Assembly (NCBI GenBank): GCA_019058245.1 | Contig: JAHPZJ010000024.1 | Span: 1-64,000, forward strand | DNA length: 64,000 bases | DNA from: Promethearchaeota archaeon | GTDB lineage: Archaea; Asgardarchaeota; Lokiarchaeia; Sigyniarchaeales; SOKP01 | Direction of reading: 5' to 3' | Shown here: positions 1 to 9,844 of the stretch, piece by piece | Layout of the letters: every line of letters begins with the position of its first letter | Position numbering within the stretch: the first letter of the stretch is position 1 | The notes under the pieces: model-generated | Database searches by the model: none | The model's input: only the letters and a program-made list of their open reading frames with translations | Told to the model about the DNA's origin: nothing | Made by a program: the position numbers and the translations under genes

Positions 1-61
1 TTAGAATATGAATATTTATGTATTTTGGATTAATGCAATTTAAAGAAAAAAAAGAAGGAAA

Positions 62-592
62 TTGAATATGTCTGCTTTTAATCTAAAAATAATTTTACTA
101 AGATGGTTTGGTGTAGGAAAAATTATAGACAAGATAGTTAAAAATAGATATCGTGCCAGTTATAAATTAAGTGTTGGTGTAGATATTTTAACGAAAGATG
201 TTAATTTTAATAAGAACGAATTTGCTGCATTAAGTATTTGGGATATTCACCACCATCAACGTTTTGAATTCATAGAAAGTACTCTTTTTAAAGGTACAGC
301 GGGGGTTATCATTATTTTTGATTTAATAAATGAAAAGACATATAGAATTGCAATTGAAAAATATAAAGAAATTAAAAACATCGCAGGGGCAATTCCTTTT
401 CTATTAATTGGAGATAATTATCAGCGAATTGAAGATTTTGGACGTTATATTGATGAGGAGGAGACACGTTTATTTGCCCAGAAAGAAGGAGGGATATACA
501 TTGAAATATCTCCCCAAATAATTGATTTATTAGAAGAAGCAATCAAGAAAATGACTATTAAAATTATTGACAATCGTTTAAATATTAAATAA
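62..592 (+). CDS. Ras/Rab-like small GTPase family protein with degenerate G motifs (pseudo-GTPase)
   Basis: Same layout as the canonical GTPase at 60512-61030 (VGVDILTKDVNFN vs VGVDFFTKEINFN; SIWDIHHHQRFEF vs QLWDLGGQERFRY), but P-loop reads RWFGVGKII and the NKxD motif is absent (IGDNYQR). ATG at 68 is a likelier start than TTG at 62. Confidence 0.75.
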   Translation: MNMSAFNLKIILLRWFGVGKIIDKIVKNRYRASYKLSVGVDILTKDVNFNKNEFAALSIWDIHHHQRFEFIESTLFKGTAGVIIIFDLINEKTYRIAIEKYKEIKNIAGAIPFLLIGDNYQRIEDFGRYIDEEETRLFAQKEGGIYIEISPQIIDLLEEAIKKMTIKIIDNRLNIK

Positions 593-882
593 ATAATTAC
601 ACATTTCTCTCCATAATCTTCTATAGGATATTTCTATGATTGTATCTGGTAGTAAGATGTTTTTAATGCTAAGAAAAGAAAATTAACAGCTACCTTATAA
701 GAATATTAAACATAAAGTAGACGAAAAATGGTACTTGAGTTTGGGATCAAAATTAATGAATAAAATGCACGCAAATTACAGAAAAAGGCTACCGAGAAAA
801 CTTAGAAATTTCAAATTAAGGAGATATAAATTTTAATATCAGTTCAGAATTTTTATGAATAAGAAGACAATTTATAAATAGT

Positions 883-1059
883 ATGGGAAATGCAAATTTC
901 AAATATAGCCGAAATTTTTCAAGTGCGGTATTACACTATTGCGTATTTATGAGAAGAATGAAATATAGAAAGATCTCCTCAAGGCTATTAGAATCAAAAT
1001 CTTTTCTTAAAAAACTAAAAATAAAATCATTAGATAAATGGATAGAAATAAATAAATAG
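883..1059 (+). pseudogene. Short basic ORF (58 aa), possibly a decayed gene or transposase-like fragment
   Basis: MGNANFKYSRNFSSAVLHYCVFMRRMKYRKISSRLLESKSFLKKLKIKSLDKWIEINK; sits in an otherwise non-coding stretch with other short basic ORF pieces. Confidence 0.25.
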
Positions 1060-1107
1060 ACTAACTTTTAATTAGCAATATATAATTTTGGAATTATTAG
1101 TGATCTT

Positions 1108-2868
1108 ATGGCGACAAAATTAGAAGAAGAAGATTCACTTAGAAAAAAAGTCTGGAAAATCATTAATTTGATACAAGCAAATCAGTTATTCGTCCATTCC
1201 AAGAACTTGGAAATAAGATACTATAATGAAAAAAATAAGAAGATTGAACTAAAAAATTTGCCCGAAATTTTAACTTTAAATGTTTTAAATGCTCTAGTTC
1301 CTAATTCTGCGATGTTATTGATTGGTGGACATGGTGGGGGGAAGACCTCAATCTGTAAATATCTTGGTCGGATGTTTACTTCCAATTCCCTTAATGAAAT
1401 CGAGAACTCAATTATAAGAGGACATCCACAATTAACTGAAGAGAAACTTATAGGTACTTTAAAACTTGGGAAATTAATGAAGGAAGGAAAAGAAGAAGTA
1501 GTATGGCGTCAATTTGTTACTAACTTTTGGAAAATAATCGATGAAGTAAACCGTCTAACTCCATATGCTCAAGATATATTACTCTCTTTGCTTGCAGAAG
1601 GTACTGTTAAATATTATGACACAATTACTACTATAAATAAATACTGTCTGTTTGCCACAATAAATCCTCATGATGTTGGTACTTTTGAATTATCTCAACC
1701 ATTTTTAGACAGATTTGGAATCTCTGTGCCTATTTCAATGCCTGGAAGTCATGATTTGCGACTAATTTTAACTGGCAAAGATGAAAAATACAGTGGGTAT
1801 GATGAATTAATCCAAGTACCTAAAGTTTTAAATATAGATGAGTTAATGGAAATTCACTTCTATATTAATAGAATTTCTTTCCCATCTGAAGTTAATAACT
1901 ATATCCATGCTATAGTCAGAGAATTTACGTTATGTGATCGTATTGATAAAGGGAATACAGAAGACTTAAAACCCAGTACAGGGCTATGTTCAGGATGTCA
2001 TTTTAATACGGCTCAAAATGTTTGTAATAAAATTGATTCGATTTTAAGTGTGAGAGTTGCCAAGGATCTATTAAGATATTCCAAAGCCTTAACGTGGTTA
2101 TTAGGGTTTAATAAAGTTGACATTCATATTGTTAATACAATTGCTCCTTACGTAATATCGCATAGAACGATATATGTGAAAAGAGAGTTAGATAAAGCGC
2201 CATATTTTGGAAATAAATATGAATTTTCCAAGAATCTTTTGAATAAAATTTTAAAAAGATTTAAAAATCGTGAAACCTGTTATATCATTACAGAAAGATT
2301 TCGAGAGGGAAATCCTAAGGATAATGACTTAATAGAATTGAAAAAGTTCGAAAAGAATGATTTAATTGTAAAATATGATTTAATTCCATTTGTAAATTCA
2401 GTTAATAATAAAATATATCCTCTATTAGCTCAACAAATTCAAGAAGCCTCTAAAAAAGGTAATATTACAAAATTGGCTGAAATCAGAAATAACCTTATGG
2501 AAGAAATTGATTTCCCTAATAGAGGTGACTTAATAGAATGGATAAATCGTGAGTTATTTAAACAAACTGTTACTGATTATGTATTCAAATTTTCTTATTG
2601 GAAGGAATTATGGGCGGATATTGCAGCAGAGTTTTCTGAATTAGATCAACCAATAAAGGAAGCTTTCAGTCAAAGACAAACAAAACAAATCCGAACGGAA
2701 GATCTTTTAATAGAAATAAATGTAACTGGTACTAATGATGATTCATTAGTGAATATTCAGGTCTCAGGAGGTTCTGAAGCTTTAAAATTGAGAAATATAA
2801 TTAATAATTTAGGTTATATTCAGAAAGAAGAAAAAATAGTATTAGATCAAAATGGTACAATCAAGTAA
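1108..2868 (+). CDS. MoxR-type AAA+ ATPase with a cysteine cluster
   Basis: Walker A GGHGGGKTS, Walker B-like WKIIDEVNRL, sensor ATINPHD; C..CSGC..C cluster mid-protein; GTGAT SD-like motif 3 nt before ATG; overlaps the VWA gene downstream. Confidence 0.85.
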   Translation: MATKLEEEDSLRKKVWKIINLIQANQLFVHSKNLEIRYYNEKNKKIELKNLPEILTLNVLNALVPNSAMLLIGGHGGGKTSICKYLGRMFTSNSLNEIENSIIRGHPQLTEEKLIGTLKLGKLMKEGKEEVVWRQFVTNFWKIIDEVNRLTPYAQDILLSLLAEGTVKYYDTITTINKYCLFATINPHDVGTFELSQPFLDRFGISVPISMPGSHDLRLILTGKDEKYSGYDELIQVPKVLNIDELMEIHFYINRISFPSEVNNYIHAIVREFTLCDRIDKGNTEDLKPSTGLCSGCHFNTAQNVCNKIDSILSVRVAKDLLRYSKALTWLLGFNKVDIHIVNTIAPYVISHRTIYVKRELDKAPYFGNKYEFSKNLLNKILKRFKNRETCYIITERFREGNPKDNDLIELKKFEKNDLIVKYDLIPFVNSVNNKIYPLLAQQIQEASKKGNITKLAEIRNNLMEEIDFPNRGDLIEWINRELFKQTVTDYVFKFSYWKELWADIAAEFSELDQPIKEAFSQRQTKQIRTEDLLIEINVTGTNDDSLVNIQVSGGSEALKLRNIINNLGYIQKEEKIVLDQNGTIK

Positions 2869-4573
2869 AAGAGGAAAAAGTAAAACTAGTAAAAAAGAAA
2901 TTACAGAAAATGAATTAAAGATCATTGAATTAGCGAAGATCGCATTTGATAAAGCTCTTGCTGAATTTTATTTCCCTCCGTTAAATGAGCCTAATTATGT
3001 ATTTGATTATACACATTTAGAAGGTTTTTATATCGATCCTGAACATAGATGGCAGATTACAATGAACTTAGCCAATACTCCTTTATTCAAAGATAATAAT
3101 GAATATATAGACTATTTTCATATTATTTCACTTCATGAAATATCTCATTATCAGATAATACCTTATGATGGATTAATTAATGCAAAATTACTTAGAGCTG
3201 CTATGCTTCATGTAAACCAGAAATTTGCCCCTATAATTGTAAATATTTTTGCTGATCTTATAATAGACACAAAGTTATATCAAAAATATCCAAGTCTCAT
3301 CAAATGGGAGATGGAGGTAACCTATAAACATCTTAAAAGTAAGGGTTCAATTAGTAATTTGACAAAATTCCTGTTTCGAGCGTATGAAAAATTATGGAAG
3401 GAAGATGTATTACATGATGAAACATTAAAAGAAATGGATTCCTTAGCTGAAAAAGTTACTAAAACAATTCTAAAGGATTTCGAGGATGAGACTACCTGGG
3501 AAAAAAAAGTATCTCTAATTGCTAAATATTTAAATAATTTAATTCAAGATACTTTCACCTTAATAGGTACGGGAGGTATCTTGGATAAAAATAAAGAAAA
3601 GAGAAAAGGTCCAGGTGGAGTTTTTATAGAAGTTCCCAAAGATGTTTTAGAAGTAATGGATAATCCATTAGAGAATAAAAATGCTGATAAATTAAAACAA
3701 GGAAATGAAGATGATTTAAGACAAAAATCAGAAGATTTTGCAAAAGATATTCCATACTCCGAATTTGGTGGACCTGCTAGACAAGCAGGGATCTTGATTG
3801 ATGGAAATGCGTTAGCTACTTGGTATAGGGGATCCGCAAAAAATTTAATCGAAATAAAGATATTTGAGCAAAAGCCAGGAGGTCAGTTACCTGTTTATCC
3901 TGAAGTGTGGCGAATTGGAGATAGAATCGAACAATTGGACGTAGTTCAGAGTCTATTAAATAGCCCCATAATGATTCCGAATATTACAACAAGAAAATGG
4001 GCGTTTAGAGAGGGAACTGGGCACTTAGTAGAAAAGCAGATTCCTGATCTATTAATTGTTTTGGATTCTTCAGGTTCAATGGGTTGGAATTATATATCTA
4101 GATCTACCCGTGGTAAAGGACCTTATCATACCGCTTTAATAGCTGCATTTGCTTCTCTACACTTCGCTGCAAGTAAAGGAGCAAAATTTAGTATAATTAA
4201 TTTTTCAAATAGAGCAGATATTTGTCAATGGACTTCTGATTATAAAAAGGCTGAACACACTTTACTTAGATATCAAGGAGGTGGTACATTCCTGCCCATA
4301 AAACAAATTTCGAATCAATGTGGAAAAGCAGATAGAAATGTGCTTGTTTTTATTATTACGGATTTTGGCATTTATAATTGGAGTAAAGCTAAAAAAGTTA
4401 TGATAGATTTAGCTCAAAAAGGGCATAAAATTGTAGGTTTCTTTATTGGGTCAAAAAAAATTCCAATAAACAAATTTAAGAATTTACTTGATAAAGTTAC
4501 CTTCTATGGAATCGGAAATCCTAAAGATTTAATTAATCTAGTTATACAAGAAGTTAAAAAGAATTATTTATAG
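2852..4573 (+). CDS. VWA-domain protein with N-terminal HExxH metallopeptidase-like region (DUF2201-like)
   Basis: HEISH motif (ISLHEISHYQ) near the N-terminus; MIDAS DSSGSM and TDFG in the C-terminal VWA; 17-nt overlap with the MoxR ATPase gene. Confidence 0.8.
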   Translation: MVQSSKRGKSKTSKKEITENELKIIELAKIAFDKALAEFYFPPLNEPNYVFDYTHLEGFYIDPEHRWQITMNLANTPLFKDNNEYIDYFHIISLHEISHYQIIPYDGLINAKLLRAAMLHVNQKFAPIIVNIFADLIIDTKLYQKYPSLIKWEMEVTYKHLKSKGSISNLTKFLFRAYEKLWKEDVLHDETLKEMDSLAEKVTKTILKDFEDETTWEKKVSLIAKYLNNLIQDTFTLIGTGGILDKNKEKRKGPGGVFIEVPKDVLEVMDNPLENKNADKLKQGNEDDLRQKSEDFAKDIPYSEFGGPARQAGILIDGNALATWYRGSAKNLIEIKIFEQKPGGQLPVYPEVWRIGDRIEQLDVVQSLLNSPIMIPNITTRKWAFREGTGHLVEKQIPDLLIVLDSSGSMGWNYISRSTRGKGPYHTALIAAFASLHFAASKGAKFSIINFSNRADICQWTSDYKKAEHTLLRYQGGGTFLPIKQISNQCGKADRNVLVFIITDFGIYNWSKAKKVMIDLAQKGHKIVGFFIGSKKIPINKFKNLLDKVTFYGIGNPKDLINLVIQEVKKNYL

Positions 4574-4587
4574 TTACTTGTGAATTA

Positions 4588-4860
4588 TTATCGTTTGTTT
4601 ATTTCGCGTAGGTACTGCTTCATAAAATAACGTTGACTTTGGCAATAAAGAAGTTTATCTTTATCCGTTAAATGCCTACACTTCTGCAAAACATTTTGAA
4701 TATCAAAAAGTAATTTAAAATTATCATATTTTGCTTTTTGTGGAATTTCTTCTCTCTGCTCATTAATGGTTTTATTAGCAATTTTTATATCATAGAATAG
4801 ATCTCTAAGATTAAGAATAACTTCTGAGTCCTCAGTTTTTGAAATCATCATTTCTTTCAT
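4588..4860 (-). CDS. Small hypothetical helical protein
   Basis: 90-aa ORF with ATG start and coding-like composition, no overlap with a better ORF. Confidence 0.5.
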   Translation of the reverse strand: MKEMMISKTEDSEVILNLRDLFYDIKIANKTINEQREEIPQKAKYDNFKLLFDIQNVLQKCRHLTDKDKLLYCQSQRYFMKQYLREINKR

Positions 4861-5086
4861 CTGTTTTTAAAATTTATAAAATTCATTCAAGTCATAGTGA
4901 ATATCTCTATAATAGTGGAGAGATATCTACATATATATTAAAAACATATGATCAGATCTTTTGAAACTAAGTAATATATAGGTAATATGCTCAGGAATTT
5001 GATATTTGACATATCATTTGAAGTCATAAATAAAGAAAAAGAATTAATAAATAAATGAATAGTAGATTCAAAAGTAAATCTAAAAA

Positions 5087-5602
5087 TTAAAGTACAGAAA
5101 GAATGCTATCAATATCGAGCCACCCTTTCAAAGCATGTATTATTTTTCCTTGTTCATCGACAACAAATTGACCCGGTCCTTGTTTTTCCCATCCTTCATA
5201 TTCACCATGTTTAAAACCTAATTTCATAGCTTCTTTAAATTTTTCTTTAACTTGTTTAACCGCTTCCACATTCATTAATCCAAGGCCATATTCCTTATAT
5301 AATTCATCTTTAGAACTTGGTATAACAGGAAAATTAATATTTTCTTTCTTAATGTATTCTTTTGCTACTTTTTCACCAGATTGAGTAATGTATAAGATTT
5401 TTGCTCCCTTATTTTCAATCTCATTTTTCCGTTTCATTAATGTGGAGAAATCAAGTAAACAAATTGGACATCCAAAATATCTTGAAAATATCAAAACAAC
5501 TTTTTGCCCTTTAAATTCTTCTAAATTAATAGTTCCGGAGTTATAAGAATTTAATTTAAATTGAGGGGCATCATCTCCTTCTTTTAGATCGATATCTCCC
5601 AT
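5087..5602 (-). CDS. AhpC/TSA-family peroxiredoxin-like protein
   Basis: Thioredoxin-fold pattern: GDDAPQFKLNSYNSGTINLEEFKGQKVVLIFSRYFGCPICL..., GPGQFVVDEQGKI. Confidence 0.85.
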   Translation of the reverse strand: MGDIDLKEGDDAPQFKLNSYNSGTINLEEFKGQKVVLIFSRYFGCPICLLDFSTLMKRKNEIENKGAKILYITQSGEKVAKEYIKKENINFPVIPSSKDELYKEYGLGLMNVEAVKQVKEKFKEAMKLGFKHGEYEGWEKQGPGQFVVDEQGKIIHALKGWLDIDSILSVL

Positions 5603-5694
5603 AATCTTCCCTATATAATAATTTATATATTCTTTAGTTCTAGTTTTTATAAAAAATTTATTAGTATTAACTATAATAGATCTATTTACATATG

Positions 5695-6483
5695 TTAATC
5701 ATGGCTTTCCTCAAAAGACATTAAGACAAAACCTAATAGGATTGGAGTGAGAGAAAGTAAAAATAAAAAATACCAGAGATAATACAAATAATAAACTTCT
5801 TCAAAGTGCCATGGAGCCCATCCATGATAAGATATCATAAGAATAAAGAATCCTAAACCTACTAATTTTGGTCCAATTTCTTTAGCCTTATACCCATAAA
5901 AAGTAAAAATATATGCCATAGTAAAACAGACAGGAATCCAAATTGTATAAAGGAATAAATACATTGTGACTTCAATAGGATCTTCAGATGGTATTATGAA
6001 TAATCCTAATATTAACCATAAAAATCCAAGTATAAGCACAGAAATACTAGGAATTTGCTGTAATTTTTTATTGTCGGTTAAAATCTCTAAAATACCATAT
6101 AAAATTCCCGCCGAGAAACATGGCATTCCCCATCTCCAAAGAAAAAAATGAAATACAGATAAATTTTCATTAGCAATAGGAAACCCTATAGCTCTGAAGA
6201 TATGTGCAACAAAAGTTATACTATAGACAAGAAACGAAATACTCCAGATTAATAAAGATTTATTTTTTTTATTTGTTCTAATCCATCTTAATAATAAGTA
6301 TCCTGAAATCGTCCATAATAATATTGTACTATTTAATCCAAGACCAAGCAAATAGAAATGTTCTTGTAATTGAGGTACTGGTACTCCGTGTGGTAATACA
6401 ATCAGCACATAAACAGATATAATTGAAAGAATTATAAGTCCAGCAATATATAATAAATGACTCTTTTCCAAATTAATTACCAT
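5695..6483 (-). CDS. Multi-pass membrane protein (about 7 TM)
   Basis: Repeated hydrophobic 18-22 aa segments; overlaps the start region of the upstream ORF. Confidence 0.7.
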   Translation of the reverse strand: MVINLEKSHLLYIAGLIILSIISVYVLIVLPHGVPVPQLQEHFYLLGLGLNSTILLWTISGYLLLRWIRTNKKNKSLLIWSISFLVYSITFVAHIFRAIGFPIANENLSVFHFFLWRWGMPCFSAGILYGILEILTDNKKLQQIPSISVLILGFLWLILGLFIIPSEDPIEVTMYLFLYTIWIPVCFTMAYIFTFYGYKAKEIGPKLVGLGFFILMISYHGWAPWHFEEVYYLYYLWYFLFLLSLTPILLGFVLMSFEESHD

Positions 6484-6971
6484 TTAAATTGTTTAAACTT
6501 TTTAACGATTTTCTCATCTTTAATTTTTTCTGTCGACCTTTCTCTTAAGACATCGTAAAATTCTTGAAGTATTTCATGTAATTCTTTTACTTTTAACTCA
6601 ATTTCAGGATCATTTTTATTTAGATAACCTTTAGTGTAGAAAGCTTTATAGATATTCACAATAGATTTTATTTTCGTCGAGTAATTTTTCATTGTTTCAT
6701 AAAGTAATTCACCTTTGAAATCTCTATCAGTTATTATTGAAAACATTAACATTTCTTTATTACCACGAGCCCAACAAGAAGTAATTTCAAAATACATATT
6801 TGTTATCTTTAAATCTTCCTCAATTAATATAACTTCAAAGAATTCCTCTGACATATCTAAATCAAAAAAATTTAACATTTTTTTGCTAATTTTCTCTAAT
6901 ATTGAACCTGGATGAGAAAAAAAAATCTCTGGACCAACAACTGTATTAAAATATAACAAAGCTAGTTGCAT
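6477..6971 (-). CDS. Possible longin-like domain protein
   Basis: N-terminus MQLALLYFNTVVGPEIFFSHP resembles the opening of longin/roadblock-type signalling proteins; family call is inference. Confidence 0.45.
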   Translation of the reverse strand: MQLALLYFNTVVGPEIFFSHPGSILEKISKKMLNFFDLDMSEEFFEVILIEEDLKITNMYFEITSCWARGNKEMLMFSIITDRDFKGELLYETMKNYSTKIKSIVNIYKAFYTKGYLNKNDPEIELKVKELHEILQEFYDVLRERSTEKIKDEKIVKKFKQFKW

Positions 6972-7163
6972 TATTTCAACTTTAGTAATGATAATTTTAT
7001 CTTATTTTGATTTTTTATAGGTATAATTACTTTTTATTAATTTAGTTATTCGAATATATAATAATTATTGTTTCTAAATTACCAAAATTGATAAAATAAC
7101 CTATAATAATTATCATTCTAATTTTAAGAAAGAAAAGATTACCTACAATAATTATAGGTTTTC

Positions 7164-7817
7164 TTAAAAATTCTGCTTAATCCAATCTTTAAATTTTATC
7201 TTTCTAAGCTGTTCTGCCCATAAAGCTTTTATATTAGGTATATCAGGTAAAATATTTTCTTTTTTGAGATATTTATAAAGATTTTCTGTTGCTTTTTCAA
7301 TTAATATTTCATATAAAGGAGTTTCTTCATTTAAATCACCTATTTTTTCAACTTCTTCTCTTAATTGCATAATAATTTTTATCCAATTTTCTGAAAATTT
7401 CTCAATGTATTTTTCTAATTTCTTGGAATGTTCTATTGATAATATTGGGATAGTTAATTGATAATTTTTATCTACTAATTTAACTAAATTATACCATTCT
7501 AAAGTCATTAAATGATTTTCAACAGTTTCTTTTGTCCATTGATATGATATCTTACAATCATAATCTTCTTTTGTAATTAACAAAGGATCTGGAGAAAAAT
7601 TAACTCTTTCATGTATTTGTTGAAATGATTTTTCCCCATTAGCAAGCATTATTAAAATTTCACGTCTTACCTTATTATCTAAAATCCATGGAATTTCGGG
7701 ATCATCCCAAGGTTTCGCTGTAGTAAAATCAAACCAAGGTTCAATCTCATCTACATTTATTTTCCCTATAAAACGATAATTATGATATTTTGTATTTTCT
7801 CTCATAGTCATTCTCAC
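7164..7817 (-). CDS. ArsR-like winged-helix regulator
   Basis: LDNKVRREILIMLANGEKSFQQIHERVNFSPD... wHTH pattern; downstream of and co-directional with sufC-sufB. Confidence 0.65.
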   Translation of the reverse strand: MRMTMRENTKYHNYRFIGKINVDEIEPWFDFTTAKPWDDPEIPWILDNKVRREILIMLANGEKSFQQIHERVNFSPDPLLITKEDYDCKISYQWTKETVENHLMTLEWYNLVKLVDKNYQLTIPILSIEHSKKLEKYIEKFSENWIKIIMQLREEVEKIGDLNEETPLYEILIEKATENLYKYLKKENILPDIPNIKALWAEQLRKIKFKDWIKQNF

Positions 7818-7850
7818 TATTTTTTAATTTTTAATTTTTTCCTATTCTTT

Positions 7851-8813
7851 TTATTCTTCTTGAAGCATGGCTTCGATAAGAATTTGAGTAGCTTCTTCTT
7901 CAGTTAAGCCTTTAGCTTGAAGTTCATCCAACCATTTTTGTGGAAATCTTCCCAATGAAGCTTCATGTGAAACGCTTGATGTTGGATCTATAGCTCTGAT
8001 AAAGGGACGAGCTCTACAAATTGATCCTTTTCCTAACACAATTTCATTACATTCAACATGTCCGTTACATCGGGGAGCATTCCCTTCAGTAACTCCATAC
8101 ATCAATACTTCCCCTCCATCTTTAGCAGCAGCTTTCATTTTAATTATACTTCTTGCGTTTTCACCTTCAAGAAAAACAGAATCTCTAATTCTAATCGAAT
8201 CTTTTTTACATTTTCCAAAAGCTCTGATATTTGATTTAATAACACTATTTTTCATTGCATATATATCAATTAATATTTTTACCTTACCAGGTGTTCCTCT
8301 TGTAAGAGTAAAATTATTTTCGAAAATACTATTTTCACCAACATACATGTATCCCACTGGAGCAACTAATGCACCTGAATTCTCTCCATGATAATGGGTT
8401 TCACTATAAGTAAAATTACAATTTTTTCCAATATAAAAATGTCCAAACATTTTATGAATAAGTCCATTTGCTTTTGGAAAACTGCAGTGTGCCTGTACAG
8501 TAACATCTGTATTATCCTCAGCTATAATTCTTGGAAAGATTTCTTGAACACCCGTTTCTTTATTAACACCAAAACATAAATGAATAGGTTCTTCAATTTT
8601 TGTACCCTCTTTAATTATAATGTCCGCTACAATTCCATTTTCGATTTCTCTCCCCTTTAAAATAACTCCTTCAACTTGTTCGACACCACTTATCCGATTA
8701 AAATCTAATAAAAGTTTGGCTCCTTTCCCGTGTCCTGGTAAAAAATCTCTAATATCAATATTATAATCTTCAAGACTTTCTAATATTTCTTCTGGATATT
8801 CTACATTATTCAT
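7851..8813 (-). CDS. sufB: SufB/SufD-family Fe-S scaffold (SUF-like minimal system)
   Basis: SufB/D core: NSIFENNFTLTRGTPGKVKI, CNGHVECNEIVLGKGS, ISHEA-like SSVSHEASLGR; overlaps sufC stop. Confidence 0.88.
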   Translation of the reverse strand: MNNVEYPEEILESLEDYNIDIRDFLPGHGKGAKLLLDFNRISGVEQVEGVILKGREIENGIVADIIIKEGTKIEEPIHLCFGVNKETGVQEIFPRIIAEDNTDVTVQAHCSFPKANGLIHKMFGHFYIGKNCNFTYSETHYHGENSGALVAPVGYMYVGENSIFENNFTLTRGTPGKVKILIDIYAMKNSVIKSNIRAFGKCKKDSIRIRDSVFLEGENARSIIKMKAAAKDGGEVLMYGVTEGNAPRCNGHVECNEIVLGKGSICRARPFIRAIDPTSSVSHEASLGRFPQKWLDELQAKGLTEEEATQILIEAMLQEE

Positions 8814-9607
8814 TGTCCTTGCTCCTCTTTAAATATTTTATCAATATAATCCTCATCGAAACATTGTTGCTTCCCATTGAATAATTTTCTTTTGCAAAAT
8901 TCCTTTAAACCAGCTTTTGCACAATATCTTAGCATAACTTTTGGAAAAACATCAGTCATTAATGAATCTCCTCTCCAGATAAGGGTTCCATAATCTGCAA
9001 CCATCCCAATATCTTCTCTGTGGGTGATTAATAAAATAGTCATATTTAATTCCTTGATTTTTCCAAAAATATTAAGAAAATCTTCAATTACAATGAAATC
9101 TAATCCAGAATCAGGTTCATCCAATATAATCAATCGAGGTCTCATTGCTATAGCTGCAGCTAACTCTACTCTCTTTCTTTCTCCACCACTTAGAGATTCA
9201 TCAATATTTCGCTTCATATATCTTTCAGGCTCTAAATTTACAATATTTAAGGCTTCACTAATGATTTCTTTGGTATTAACTTTGTCCTTAATTCCAAGAG
9301 AAATATATTTTGGAATTGATAATCCATCAATTCTAGCGGGTTCTTGCCATGCTAAAGTTATCCCTAAATTTGCACGTTCAGATATACTCATATTTGTTAT
9401 GTCAATTCCATCAAAATAAATCTTTCCACTTGAAGGTTTATAGTTATTTAATCCCATTATAGTATATGCCAACGTTGATTTTCCAGAGCCATTCGGACCT
9501 ATAATAGCATGTATAGATCCCTCTTTAACACCAAAAGAGACCTTATTAATTATAACACATTTTTCATCTATTGTTGGTATTGTTAAATCATGAGTTTCTA
9601 AAATCAA
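8810..9607 (-). CDS. sufC: SufC-type ABC ATPase
   Basis: Walker A GPNGSGKST, signature LSGGERKRVELA, Walker B LIILDEPDSGLD. Confidence 0.93.
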   Translation of the reverse strand: MILETHDLTIPTIDEKCVIINKVSFGVKEGSIHAIIGPNGSGKSTLAYTIMGLNNYKPSSGKIYFDGIDITNMSISERANLGITLAWQEPARIDGLSIPKYISLGIKDKVNTKEIISEALNIVNLEPERYMKRNIDESLSGGERKRVELAAAIAMRPRLIILDEPDSGLDFIVIEDFLNIFGKIKELNMTILLITHREDIGMVADYGTLIWRGDSLMTDVFPKVMLRYCAKAGLKEFCKRKLFNGKQQCFDEDYIDKIFKEEQGQ

Positions 9608-9844
9608 TTTATTTCACTTATAGATCATAATTGCATATTTATCTAGAAAGCATAGTTAAGATATTAAATTATTTTTTTAATAAAAACTTAAATTTTCTTT
9701 AGTTTTCTAATATTTGAAAAACTTACTGATCTAACTTATAAATAGAAAATAGTACATAAATTAAAATAGACCTTTAATATTATAATCTTAGGTTCCATAA
9801 TAAAATTTAACAACAACCATACACAGTTTTTATTTATTTTATAG

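Noticed and set aside
5966-6151. Small plus-strand ORFs at 5966, 6715, 8388, 21282, 28452, 35189, 36588, 43723, 56383, 57165, 59844, 60618
   Set aside because: All lie opposite or out of frame within better-supported genes, with no motif or RBS support.
9024-9419. 131-aa plus-strand ORF
   Set aside because: Fully antisense to the clearly conserved SufC ATPase; shadow ORF in AT-rich DNA.
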